Below, in pieces: positions 53,845-62,205 of a stretch of DNA of 64,000 nucleotides. Made by a program: the position numbers and the translations under genes. Origin of the DNA: Martinezella rhizogenes. Its GTDB lineage: Bacteria > Pseudomonadota > Alphaproteobacteria > Rhizobiales > Rhizobiaceae. The notes below the pieces were generated by a model. The model worked only from the letters and a program-made list of their open reading frames with translations. It did not search any database and was not told the DNA's origin. Numbering within the stretch: the first letter of the stretch is position 1; every line of letters starts with the position of its first letter. The stretch lies in the NCBI GenBank assembly GCA_013322215.1, contig JAAMEZ010000049.1, positions 1 to 64,000 on the forward strand. Reading direction: 5' to 3'.

Positions 53845-54828
53845 ATGGCAGGAGAAACGGTGCTTGTGGTCGGCGGAGCCGGATATATCGGTTCGCACAC
53901 ATGTCTGGATCTGGCGAATAAGGGGTTCAAACCTGTCGTCTACGACAATTTCTCCAACGGTCATCGTGAGTTCGTCAAATGGGGTCCGGCAGAGGAAGGC
54001 GATATCCGTGATCGTGCCCGTCTCGATGAAGTCCTTGCCAAGCACAAGCCGGCCGCCATCCTGCATTTCGCCGCACTGATCGAGGTCGGCGAGTCGGTGA
54101 AGGATCCCGTCTCCTTCTATGAAAACAATGTCATCGGCACGCTGACCCTGCTTTCGGCAGCACAGGCGGCCGGCGTGAAGGCTTTCGTCTTTTCGTCCAC
54201 CTGTGCGACCTATGGTTTGCCGCAGAGCGTGCCGCTTGATGAAAGCCACCAGCAGGTGCCGATCAACCCTTACGGCCGCACGAAATACATCGTCGAGCAG
54301 GCGCTTGCCGATTACGACCAGTACAAGGACCTGCGCTCCGTCGTGCTGCGCTATTTCAATGCCGCCGGTGCCGATTTCGAGGGTCGGATCGGCGAGTGGC
54401 ATACGCCGGAAACCCATGCGATCCCGCTTGCCATCGATGCTGCCCTCGGCCGCCGCCAGGGCTTCAAGGTCTTCGGCAGCGACTACGATACGCGCGACGG
54501 CACTTGCGTCCGCGATTACATCCATGTGCTCGATCTTGCCGACGCCCATGTCCGCGCCGTGGAATATCTGCTGCGCGGTGGCGAATCCGTCGCGCTCAAC
54601 CTCGGCACGGGTACGGGAACGACGGTGAAGGAGCTGCTCGGCACGATCGAGACCGTGTCCAACCGGCCGTTCCCGGTCGAATATGTCGGCCGTCGCGAAG
54701 GCGATTCGACGACGCTCGTCGCCAACAACGACAAAGCCCGCGATATTCTCGGCTGGTCGCCGCAATATGATCTGACCGAGATCATCCAATCCGCATGGAA
54801 CTGGCATGCCAAGTCCAACCAGCACTGA
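53845..54828 (+). CDS. galE: UDP-glucose 4-epimerase (GalE/ExoB)
   Basis: The 327-residue enzyme begins MAGETVLVVGGAGYIGSH with the NAD-binding GGAGYIG, then FSSTCATYG for the catalytic Ser/Thr region, NPYGRTK as YxxxK, and the C-terminal LGWSPQYDL segment. Length and sequence match ExoB-type epimerases that supply UDP-galactose for rhizobial exopolysaccharide and LPS. AAGGG six bases upstream supports this start over two slightly earlier codons. Confidence 0.93.
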   Translation: MAGETVLVVGGAGYIGSHTCLDLANKGFKPVVYDNFSNGHREFVKWGPAEEGDIRDRARLDEVLAKHKPAAILHFAALIEVGESVKDPVSFYENNVIGTLTLLSAAQAAGVKAFVFSSTCATYGLPQSVPLDESHQQVPINPYGRTKYIVEQALADYDQYKDLRSVVLRYFNAAGADFEGRIGEWHTPETHAIPLAIDAALGRRQGFKVFGSDYDTRDGTCVRDYIHVLDLADAHVRAVEYLLRGGESVALNLGTGTGTTVKELLGTIETVSNRPFPVEYVGRREGDSTTLVANNDKARDILGWSPQYDLTEIIQSAWNWHAKSNQH

Positions 54829-56374
54829 GCCCTCTTTCCCGGGTGGTGTTGGCGGCAGGCGCCCGAATGTCCTTTTGATTTCGGCTGATCAGTGGCGGGG
54901 AGATTGCCTCTCCGCCGTCGGGCATGAATGCGTCAAGACGCCCAATGTCGATGCTCTCGCAAAGGAAGGCGTGCTCTTCCGACGCCATTATGCCGGCACC
55001 GCGCCCTGCTCGCCGGCGCGGGCGACGCTCTATACCGGCCTTTATCAGATGAACCATCGCGTTTGCCGCAATGGTTCGCCGCTCGATGCCCGTTTCGACA
55101 ATGTTGCGCTTGCGGCGCGCCGTGCCGGCTACGATCCGACGCTGTTTGGCTATACCGACACGGCGCCCGATCCGCGCGACCGCGATCCCCATGATCCTCA
55201 TCTGACGACCTATGAAGGCGTGTTGCCGGGGTTCACGCCGCGGCAGCTTCTGCCCGAGCATGAGAAGCAGTGGCTCTCCTGGCTGCGGTCGCGCGGCCAT
55301 GCTGATGCCGTCAGCCGCGATATCCATATTCCCGTCGGCGCCGAGCCCGGCGAAATTTCCAACAATGCGCCTGCCTATTCCAGGGACGAGACGCAGACGG
55401 CCTTCATGGCGGGCGAATTCATCCGCTGGCTTGGCGAGCAGGATCAGCCCTGGTTTGCACATGTTTCCTTCCTGCGGCCGCATCCGCCTTTCTCGGTGCC
55501 GGAACCCTATAACCGCATGTTCGCGCCCGCCGATGGCCCGGCCTTTGCGCGCGCCGCCGACCGCGAGACGGAAATGGCGCTGCATCCCCTGCTCGCCTTC
55601 GGCCTGCCGCTGATCGGCAAGGGCGGCTTCATGTATGGCGGCAAAGGCTCCATCAACGAGTGGACGTCACAGGATTTTGCCGCGATCCGCGCGATCTATT
55701 ACGGCATGATTGCCGAGGTTGACGCGCAGCTTGGCCGGATCTGGCAGGCATTGAAGGATGCCGGCGCCTGGGACGACACGGTCATCGTCTTCACTTCGGA
55801 CCATGCCGAAATGATGGGTGATCACTGGATGCTCGGCAAGGGCGGCTTCTTCGATGGAAGCTATCATGTTCCCCTTGTCATTCGTGATCCCCGTCGGAGC
55901 GCCACGCATGGCCGGCAGGTAGCACGCTTCACCAGCGCCGCTGATATTTTCCCAAGCCTGTGTGACCGGCTTAGTGTCGCGCCGGCAAATCATGTCGATG
56001 GTGAAAGCCTGCTGCCGTTCCTTTCCGGTTCCGAACTGGCGAGCTGGCGCGATGCCGCCTTCTGGGAGTTCGATTTCCGCGATATTGCCGCGGGTATTCC
56101 CGAGCGGCATTTCGGCTTGCGGTCCAATTCCTGCAATCTGGCCGTTATCCGCGATGAGCGTTTCAAATATGTCCATTGCGCGGGTCTTCCGCCGCTGCTC
56201 TTTGATCTTTCAAAGGATCCGGCGGAACTATCCAATGTCGCCGAGGACGGCGCCTATACGGCGATCAGGCTCGCCTACGCCGAAAAGCTTCTCTCGCTTC
56301 GGGCGGAGCATCTGGACCAGACGCTGGCCTATACGGAACTGACGGAAAAAGGGCCGGTATCGATCCGGCCCTGA
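54806..56374 (+). CDS. Sulfatase / phosphonate monoester hydrolase-family enzyme
   Basis: The 522-residue protein has the alkaline-phosphatase-superfamily metal site (NVLLISADQWRGD), the formylglycine motif CSPAR in AGTAPCSPARATLYTG, whose Cys needs an FGE enzyme encoded elsewhere, DTVIVFTSDHAEMMGDH for metal ligands, and a C-terminal LFDLSKDPAELSNVA typical of sulfatases. Substrate may be a sulfate, phosphonate or phosphodiester. The start overlaps galE by 23 bases with GGAAC upstream, an unusual translational coupling with a sugar-nucleotide gene. Confidence 0.85.
   Translation: MPSPTSTEPSFPGGVGGRRPNVLLISADQWRGDCLSAVGHECVKTPNVDALAKEGVLFRRHYAGTAPCSPARATLYTGLYQMNHRVCRNGSPLDARFDNVALAARRAGYDPTLFGYTDTAPDPRDRDPHDPHLTTYEGVLPGFTPRQLLPEHEKQWLSWLRSRGHADAVSRDIHIPVGAEPGEISNNAPAYSRDETQTAFMAGEFIRWLGEQDQPWFAHVSFLRPHPPFSVPEPYNRMFAPADGPAFARAADRETEMALHPLLAFGLPLIGKGGFMYGGKGSINEWTSQDFAAIRAIYYGMIAEVDAQLGRIWQALKDAGAWDDTVIVFTSDHAEMMGDHWMLGKGGFFDGSYHVPLVIRDPRRSATHGRQVARFTSAADIFPSLCDRLSVAPANHVDGESLLPFLSGSELASWRDAAFWEFDFRDIAAGIPERHFGLRSNSCNLAVIRDERFKYVHCAGLPPLLFDLSKDPAELSNVAEDGAYTAIRLAYAEKLLSLRAEHLDQTLAYTELTEKGPVSIRP
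56346..56371 (-). terminator. Probable intrinsic terminator for the leftward DUF1993 gene
   Basis: A GGGCCGG/CCGGCCC stem with a seven-base loop is followed, on the minus strand, by five T residues. It lies 74 bases past the DUF1993 stop and overlaps the last codons of the sulfatase gene. Confidence 0.5.
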
Positions 56375-56444
56375 GTGGTTCTGTCATTCGTTTTTGCGTA
56401 ATTCCGGACGGAAAACCGCTGCGCACTTTTCCTGGAATTGCTTC

Positions 56445-56951
56445 TTAAGCAAACGATCCGAGATAGTTCATCTTGCCGATGGGCAGGCCGCGGCTGCGCA
56501 GGATGTCGTGTGCCGTGGTGACGTGGAAGAAGAAATTCGGCAACGCGAATTTCGCCAGGTAATCCTCGCCCTTGAATACGATCTTGTTGCCTCCCGGCGT
56601 GACCGTCACTTCCCGCGTTTCGCTGCCTTCCATCGTGGCCGGTGTGACCGTTGCCAGGAAATCCTGCGTTTTCTTCAGGCGCTCGCGCAGGTCGGCGACG
56701 GTCGTCTCGTTATCTTGGAAGCGCGGCGCGTCGATGCCGGCAAGACGGGAAATGGTGAGCTTCGCGGTGTCGGAGGCGCGTTGATATTGGCCGGAGAGCG
56801 GCAGCATGTCGTCGATCAGACGCGCGGAAATGAGTTCCTCCGCCGCAATGCCTTTTTCCGCGGCATGGGCTTCGATCTTGTCGAGATAGGCGGAGAGGTT
56901 TTGGAGGCCGCGTTGGAAGACGGGGACCGAGAAACTGTACATCGAGGGCAT
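56445..56951 (-). CDS. DUF1993-family protein
   Basis: The 168-residue protein starts MPSMYSFSVPVFQRGLQNL and has LISARLIDDMLPLSGQYQRASDTAK, PNFFFHVTTAHDILRSRGLPIGKMNYLG, all typical of the DUF1993 family, which has a four-helix DinB-like bundle. Function is unknown. GGAGA six bases upstream supports this start over longer ones. It is divergent from the inositol-type transporter, sharing a control region with GGAA-N6-TTCC sites. Confidence 0.8.
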   Translation of the reverse strand: MPSMYSFSVPVFQRGLQNLSAYLDKIEAHAAEKGIAAEELISARLIDDMLPLSGQYQRASDTAKLTISRLAGIDAPRFQDNETTVADLRERLKKTQDFLATVTPATMEGSETREVTVTPGGNKIVFKGEDYLAKFALPNFFFHVTTAHDILRSRGLPIGKMNYLGSFA

Positions 56952-57021
56952 GTGTGTTCTCCGTTGCGGGCCGCAGCGCGGCCGGTTGGTCGTCTGCATT
57001 CTATTCCGTTCCCGTGTCGAT

Positions 57022-57035
57022 GGAATAACCGTTCC
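57022..57035. promoter_or_regulatory. GGAA-N6-TTCC palindrome, IolR-type site 1
   Basis: GGAATAACCGTTCC, extended to ATGGAA/TTCCAT, matches the GGAA-N6-TTCC motif known for the inositol regulator IolR of Sinorhizobium. It lies 71 bases upstream of the DUF1993 start. Confidence 0.55.
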
Positions 57036-57159
57036 ATGGTGCGGGTGCCCGTATGTAGGTTTGATCATCCAATCTTGCAGTGGCAGCGGCGAGAAAACCC
57101 GTCTTCGCCGGTTCCGGCGACGAGCCCAGAATTTGCTGTTGACCTTTGCATCGAAAAAT

Positions 57160-57173
57160 GGAATGAATATTCC
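57160..57173. promoter_or_regulatory. GGAA-N6-TTCC palindrome, IolR-type site 2
   Basis: GGAATGAATATTCC is a second copy of the motif, 138 bases from the first and about 150 bases before the substrate-binding protein start. TTGACC at 57139-57144 could be a -35 element, which would place this site across the -10 region. Two copies in one gap make chance less likely and support inositol control of the transporter. Confidence 0.6.
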
Positions 57174-57321
57174 GCATAATGAATTTTACGGTTTGTTTGT
57201 TCCGTTTTCGATGTGGCTGCCATGGGAGTGGCGACCGAATTGAATAGAGGCCCTGCAGTCGAGACTGGGGGCTCCGGCATTTAGGAGGGGTGTGGCCGGG
57301 CACCTTATCTGGGAGGAAAAC

Positions 57322-58248
57322 ATGAAGAAATTTATCCTTGGTTCTGCGATGGCTCTCCTGCTGTCGACTGCTGCTCACGCCCAAACCATCGGCGTTTCGA
57401 TGGCTCTGTTCGACGACAACTTTCTGACCGTTCTGCGCAACGGCATGCAGGACTACGCCAAGGACAAGGGCGTGACGCTGCAGGTCGAAGATGCCCAGAA
57501 CGACATTGCCAAGCAGCAGAGCCAGATCCAGAACTTCATCGCCAGTAAGGTCGATGCCATCATTGTGAACCCGGTCGATACCGACGCAACGGCTGCCATT
57601 TCCAAGCTCGCCGCCGATGCCAAGATCCCGCTCGTCTACGTCAACCGCGAGCCGGCCAACGTCGACAGCCTTCCGGATCAGCAGGCCTTTGTTGCTTCCA
57701 ACGAGCAGGAATCCGGTACGCTGGAAGCCAAGGAAGTGTGCCGGTTGCTGGGTGGCAAGGGCAAAGCCGTCATCATGATGGGCGAACTCTCGAACCAGGC
57801 TGCCCGCATGCGCACCAAGGACGTCCATGACGTCGTTGCGACCGACGAGTGCAAGGGTATCCAGATCGTCCAGGAGCAGACCGCCAACTGGCAGCGTACC
57901 CAGGGCGCCGACCTGATGACCAACTGGCTCTCCAGCGGTCTCGAATTCGACGCCGTCATCTCCAACAACGACGAAATGGCGATCGGCGCCATCCAGGCGC
58001 TGAAGGCTGCCGGCAAGCCGCTGGACAAGATCGTCGTTGCCGGCGTCGACGCCACGCAGGATGCACTTGCCGCCATGCAGGCCGGCGACCTGAAGGTCAC
58101 CGTATTCCAGGATGCTGCCGGCCAGGGCAAGGGTGCGGTCGATGCCGCGATGAAGCTCGCCAAGGGCGATAAGATCGAGAAGAAGGTCTACATCCCCTTC
58201 CAGCTCGTCACGCCGGCCAACGTCAAGGACTTCGTCAAGAAGAACTGA
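57322..58248 (+). CDS. ibpA: Sugar ABC transporter substrate-binding protein, probably myo-inositol
   Basis: The 308-residue protein has a signal peptide ending AHA-QT and a periplasmic-binding fold starting IGVSMALFDDNFLTVLRNGM, followed by VEDAQNDIAKQQSQIQNFIA and VDAIIVNPVDTDAT, a pattern I recognise from rhizobial inositol- and rhizopine-binding proteins (IbpA, MocB). GGGAGGA precedes the ATG. IolR-type palindromes upstream support inositol. Ribose or another simple sugar remains possible. ATPase and permease genes follow. Confidence 0.8.
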   Translation: MKKFILGSAMALLLSTAAHAQTIGVSMALFDDNFLTVLRNGMQDYAKDKGVTLQVEDAQNDIAKQQSQIQNFIASKVDAIIVNPVDTDATAAISKLAADAKIPLVYVNREPANVDSLPDQQAFVASNEQESGTLEAKEVCRLLGGKGKAVIMMGELSNQAARMRTKDVHDVVATDECKGIQIVQEQTANWQRTQGADLMTNWLSSGLEFDAVISNNDEMAIGAIQALKAAGKPLDKIVVAGVDATQDALAAMQAGDLKVTVFQDAAGQGKGAVDAAMKLAKGDKIEKKVYIPFQLVTPANVKDFVKKN

Positions 58249-58265
58249 GAACGAAGATGATCGAC

Positions 58266-58288
58266 GGATGCGGGCTTTGCCCGCATCC
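58266..58288. other. Strong hairpin between the binding-protein and ATPase genes
   Basis: A perfect ten-base stem, GGATGCGGGC pairing with GCCCGCATCC around a TTT loop, lies 18 bases after the binding-protein stop. It is followed only by a short TTTG, so it probably reduces read-through or protects the 3' end of the abundant binding-protein message rather than ending transcription fully. Confidence 0.6.
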
Positions 58289-58318
58289 TTTGAAATCCGA
58301 TCTGCCCGGGAGGGAAAA

Positions 58319-59860
58319 ATGGTTGTGAGCCCATCCACCATGGCGGCGGTACGCGCCAGCGGCGTTGTCCCCAATGCCGCCTATCTGCTGAGCGCAGAAG
58401 GCATCCGCAAGGAATTTCCCGGCGTGCTCGCCCTTGATGACGTTTCCTTCCGCCTGAAGCGCGGAACGGTGCATGCGCTGATGGGCGAAAACGGCGCCGG
58501 CAAATCGACGCTGATGAAGATCCTTGCCGGCATCTATATTCCCGACCAGGGCGAAGTGCGCCTCAAGGGTGTGGACATCCGGCTGAAGTCGCCGCTCGAC
58601 GCGCTGGAAAACGGCATCGCCATGATCCATCAGGAACTGAACCTGATGCCCTTCATGACCGTTTCGGAGAATATCTGGATCCGGCGCGAGCCGAAGAACC
58701 GTTTCGGCCTCGTCGACCACGCGGAGATGAGCCGCAAGACCGAGGAACTCTTCCAGCGCCTCAACATTTCCATCGACCCTGAAATTCAGGTGCGCGAGCT
58801 TTCGGTCGCGAGCCGGCAGATGGTCGAGATCGCCAAGGCCGTTTCCTATAATTCCGATGTGCTGATCATGGACGAGCCGACTTCGGCGCTGACCGAGCGC
58901 GAGGTGGCGCATCTCTTCCAGATCATCCGCGACCTGCGCTCCCAGGGTATCGGCATCGTCTACATCACCCACAAGATGAATGAGCTGTTCGAGATCGCTG
59001 ATGAATTCTCGGTGTTCCGCGACGGCAAATATATCGGCACGCATGCCTCCACCGATGTGACCCGCGACGACATCATCCGCATGATGGTCGGCCGTGAGAT
59101 CACACAGATGTTCCCCAAGGAAGAAGTTCCGATCGGCGAGACCGTTCTGTCGGTCAAGGATCTCAGCCTCAACGGGGTCTTCTCCAATGTTTCCTTCGAC
59201 GTCAGGGCTGGCGAAATTCTCGGCGTGGCCGGGCTTGTGGGATCGGGCCGGTCGAATGTCGCCGAAGCCATCTTCGGCGTCACGCCGGCCTCGTCCGGCA
59301 CGATCGAGCTTTTCGGCAAGAAGACCGAAATCACCTCGCCGGCGGCTGCGATCCGCCACGGCATGGCGTTCCTGACCGAGGACCGCAAGGATACGGGCTG
59401 TCTTCTTATCCTCAGCGTGCTCGAGAACATGCAGGTGGCCGTGCTGCATGACAAGTTCGTGCGCGGCGGCTTCGTGCAGGAGGGCGCGATCGAAGAGGCC
59501 TGCGAGGAGATGGCGCGCAAGCTGCGCGTCAAGACGCCGAACCTCGACGAACGCATCGAAAACCTTTCCGGCGGCAATCAGCAGAAGGCGCTGATCGGCC
59601 GGTGGATGCTCACCAATCCCCGCATTCTCATCCTGGACGAGCCGACGCGCGGCATCGATGTCGGCGCCAAGGCGGAGATCCATCGCCTCGTTACCGAAAT
59701 GGCGCGCAACGGCGTCGCCGTCATCATGATCTCGTCGGAAATGCCCGAGGTGCTCGGCATGAGCGACCGCATCATGGTGATGCATGAGGGACGGGTGACA
59801 GGGTTCCTGGATCGTGCGGACGCAACTCAAGTGAAGGTGATGGAGCTGGCCGCGCAGTGA
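58319..59860 (+). CDS. iatA: Sugar ABC transporter ATPase with two nucleotide-binding domains, probably inositol
   Basis: The 513-residue ATPase has two ABC domains, as in RbsA/XylG-type subunits. The first has Walker A GENGAGKSTL, QELNLMPFMTV and LIMDEPTSALTEREV; the second has a degenerate Walker A (GLVGSGRSNV), signature LSGGNQQKALIGRW and LILDEPTRGIDVG. GGGAGGGAAAA precedes the ATG. It lies between the binding protein and permease genes. Confidence 0.85.
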   Translation: MVVSPSTMAAVRASGVVPNAAYLLSAEGIRKEFPGVLALDDVSFRLKRGTVHALMGENGAGKSTLMKILAGIYIPDQGEVRLKGVDIRLKSPLDALENGIAMIHQELNLMPFMTVSENIWIRREPKNRFGLVDHAEMSRKTEELFQRLNISIDPEIQVRELSVASRQMVEIAKAVSYNSDVLIMDEPTSALTEREVAHLFQIIRDLRSQGIGIVYITHKMNELFEIADEFSVFRDGKYIGTHASTDVTRDDIIRMMVGREITQMFPKEEVPIGETVLSVKDLSLNGVFSNVSFDVRAGEILGVAGLVGSGRSNVAEAIFGVTPASSGTIELFGKKTEITSPAAAIRHGMAFLTEDRKDTGCLLILSVLENMQVAVLHDKFVRGGFVQEGAIEEACEEMARKLRVKTPNLDERIENLSGGNQQKALIGRWMLTNPRILILDEPTRGIDVGAKAEIHRLVTEMARNGVAVIMISSEMPEVLGMSDRIMVMHEGRVTGFLDRADATQVKVMELAAQ

Positions 59861-59892
59861 CGCCGCCAACCATCGCAAGGGAGGATTGAACC

Positions 59893-60918
59893 ATGGTTAG
59901 CAAAGTTGCAGAGGCGACCGCCCCGGCAGTCACACGGCCAAGACGTCGCCGCGTGCCGCCCGAACTCGGCATCTTCCTGGTGCTGATCGGCATCGCGCTC
60001 CTCTGTGAGATCCTTGGTTGGATCTTCGTCGGCCAGAGCTTCCTTTTGAACCTGCAGCGCCTGAAAATCATGATCCTGCAGGTCTCGGTCATCGGCATCA
60101 TCTCGGTCGGTGTGACGCAAGTGATCATCACCGGCGGCATCGACCTCTCGTCCGGCTCCGTCGTCGGCCTGACGGCCATGGTGGCCGCGAGCTTCGCTCA
60201 GTCGTCGACCTGGGCGCGTGCCGTCTATCCCGCGCTGACCGACATGCCCTTCTTCGTGCCGATCGGTATCGGCCTGCTGATCGGCCTCCTTGCCGGCTAT
60301 ATCAATGGGCAGCTCATCACGAAAACGAAGATCCCACCCTTCATCGCAACGCTCGGGATGATGGTCTCCGCCCGTGGCCTATCGAAGCTCTACACCAAGG
60401 GCCAGCCGATCTCGGGTCTGACCGACCAGTTCAATTTCATCGGCTCCGGTATCTGGCCAGTTGTCGTTTTCCTCATCATCGCGGTCCTCTTCCATGTCGT
60501 GCTGCGCTACACGCGCTATGGCAAGTTCACCTATGCGATCGGCGCCAATGTGCAGGCGGCGCGCGTATCGGGCATCAATGTCGAGGCGCATCTGGTCAAG
60601 GTCTATGCAATTGCCGGACTTCTGGCAGGTCTCGCCGGCATCATCACGGCTGCCCGCGTGCAGACGGCGCAGGCCGGCATGGGCGTGAACTATGAACTGG
60701 ATGCGATCGCAGCTGCCGTCATCGGTGGCACGTCGCTGACAGGCGGTGTTGGCCGCATCGCCGGCACGGTGATCGGCACCGTCATCCTCGGCGTGATGAT
60801 CTCGGGCTTCACCTTCCTCAACGTCGATGCCTATTACCAGGAAATCGCCAAGGGTTTCATCATCGTCGCGGCCGTTGCCATCGACGTCTACCGCCAGAAG
60901 AAGCGGGCCAAGCGCTGA
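59893..60918 (+). CDS. iatP: Sugar ABC transporter permease (RbsC-like), probably inositol
   Basis: The 341-residue protein has 8-10 membrane helices and RbsC-type signatures: VTQVIITGGIDLSSGSVVGL, TKTKIPPFIATLGMM, YAIGANVQAARVSGINV and AAVIGGTSLTGGVG. GGGAGGA lies before the start, 32 bases after the ATPase gene. A strong terminator follows, closing a three-gene operon. Confidence 0.87.
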   Translation: MVSKVAEATAPAVTRPRRRRVPPELGIFLVLIGIALLCEILGWIFVGQSFLLNLQRLKIMILQVSVIGIISVGVTQVIITGGIDLSSGSVVGLTAMVAASFAQSSTWARAVYPALTDMPFFVPIGIGLLIGLLAGYINGQLITKTKIPPFIATLGMMVSARGLSKLYTKGQPISGLTDQFNFIGSGIWPVVVFLIIAVLFHVVLRYTRYGKFTYAIGANVQAARVSGINVEAHLVKVYAIAGLLAGLAGIITAARVQTAQAGMGVNYELDAIAAAVIGGTSLTGGVGRIAGTVIGTVILGVMISGFTFLNVDAYYQEIAKGFIIVAAVAIDVYRQKKRAKR

Positions 60919-60958
60919 AATGCCCGACACATCGTCAGCGTTCTAAAACATGCTCTTG

Positions 60959-60983
60959 AGGCGGGGTTTTTACCCCGCCTTTT
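60959..60983 (+). terminator. Rho-independent terminator after the inositol-type transporter operon
   Basis: A nine-base stem (AGGCGGGGT/ACCCCGCCT) with a TTTT loop is followed by a run of T. It lies 40 bases after the permease stop and closes the operon. Confidence 0.85.
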
Positions 60984-61108
60984 CCATTCGGCGATGCCAT
61001 TCCATGCAAATGCAAATTTTTTTCATTTGGGTATGGCGAATCCCGTCAGCTTTTCTATTCTGGCCGCTTTCCATTCGCTCCCCCAGAGCGCTTCACCCAG
61101 GATAGAAA

Positions 61109-62167
61109 ATGCAAGCCGTATTCGATGGTCACAACGACGTTCTCTTGAGACTCTGGCATCACGCGCGCGACGGCGCGGACCCGATCGCTGAATTCAAGGA
61201 CGGGACGTCTAGCGGCCATATCGATGCACCCCGGGCTCGGGCCGGTGGCCTGGCCGGTGGTCTTTGCGCCATCTATATTCCTTCGGGCGATCTCGTCTTT
61301 GCCGATCCGGACAGCAACGGTCACTATGCCACACCGCTGGCGGCTCCGCTGGAGCGGACGCCTTCTCTCGACATCGCGCTGGACATGGCGGCGATCGCGC
61401 TGCGGCTCGATCGCGCCGGCGCCTGGAAGCTTTGCCGCTCCACCGCCGAGATCCGCAATTGCATGGAGAAGGGCGTTTTCGCCGCCGTCATGCATATGGA
61501 AGGCTGCGAGGCGATCGACGCCGATCTCATTGCGCTCGAAACCTTCTATGCCGCCGGCTTGCGCTCGCTCGGTCCCGTCTGGAGCCGCAACAACGTCTTT
61601 GCCCATGGCGTGCCCTTTGCCTATCCGAGCTCGCCGGATACCGGACCTGGCCTGACGGACGCCGGCTTTGCGCTGGTGCGCGCCTGCAACCGGCTCGGCA
61701 TTCTCGTCGATCTCGCCCACATCACCGAAAAGGGCTTCTGGGATGTGGCCAAGACTTCGGACCAGCCGCTGGTCGCCAGCCACTCCAATGCGCATGCTCT
61801 GACGCCGGTCGCACGCAATCTCACCGACAAGCAGCTCGACGCCATCAAGGAGAGCCACGGTATCGTCGGTCTCAACTATGCAACGGCGATGCTGCGCGAC
61901 GACGCGCGCTCGGATGCCGATACATCGTTCGAGGCGATGGTGCGCCATGTCGATCATCTCGTCAGCCGCCTCGGCATCGACTGCGTAGGTCTCGGATCGG
62001 ACTTCGACGGCGCCACGATCCCAGCCGAAATCGGCGATGCTGCCGGCAATCAAAACCTGATTGCCGCCCTTCGGGACGCTGGTTATGCTGAAGCCGATCT
62101 TGTGAAGCTGTGCAGGGAAAACTGGCTTCGCGTGCTGGCGTCCGCCTGGAAGGAAGGCAGCCGGTAA
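61109..62167 (+). CDS. Membrane dipeptidase, peptidase family M19
   Basis: The 352-residue protein starts with the zinc-binding FDGHNDVLLRLW and continues with the bridging glutamate in VMHMEGCEAI, VDLAHITEKGFWDV, ASHSNAHAL for the next ligands, and VGLGSDFDGA near the end, all diagnostic of renal-dipeptidase-like M19 enzymes. These cleave dipeptides, often with a D-residue at the C-terminal side. The next gene encodes a peptide-binding ABC protein, so the two probably form an uptake and cleavage operon. Confidence 0.88.
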   Translation: MQAVFDGHNDVLLRLWHHARDGADPIAEFKDGTSSGHIDAPRARAGGLAGGLCAIYIPSGDLVFADPDSNGHYATPLAAPLERTPSLDIALDMAAIALRLDRAGAWKLCRSTAEIRNCMEKGVFAAVMHMEGCEAIDADLIALETFYAAGLRSLGPVWSRNNVFAHGVPFAYPSSPDTGPGLTDAGFALVRACNRLGILVDLAHITEKGFWDVAKTSDQPLVASHSNAHALTPVARNLTDKQLDAIKESHGIVGLNYATAMLRDDARSDADTSFEAMVRHVDHLVSRLGIDCVGLGSDFDGATIPAEIGDAAGNQNLIAALRDAGYAEADLVKLCRENWLRVLASAWKEGSR

Positions 62168-62205
62168 AGTGCGTGCCGATATTGCGTAGAGTTTAAAAAA
62201 GGGGA

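Noticed and set aside
57001..58374. Minus-strand frame of 457 codons across the IolR-type sites and ibpA
   Set aside because: It overlaps a clear binding-protein gene and a control region on the opposite strand, and shows no family signature.
58235..59878. Minus-strand open frame of 547 codons opposite the inositol-type ATPase
   Set aside because: It exactly mirrors a strong ABC ATPase gene, and its product is His/Asp/Arg-rich low-complexity sequence typical of antisense of high-GC rhizobial genes.
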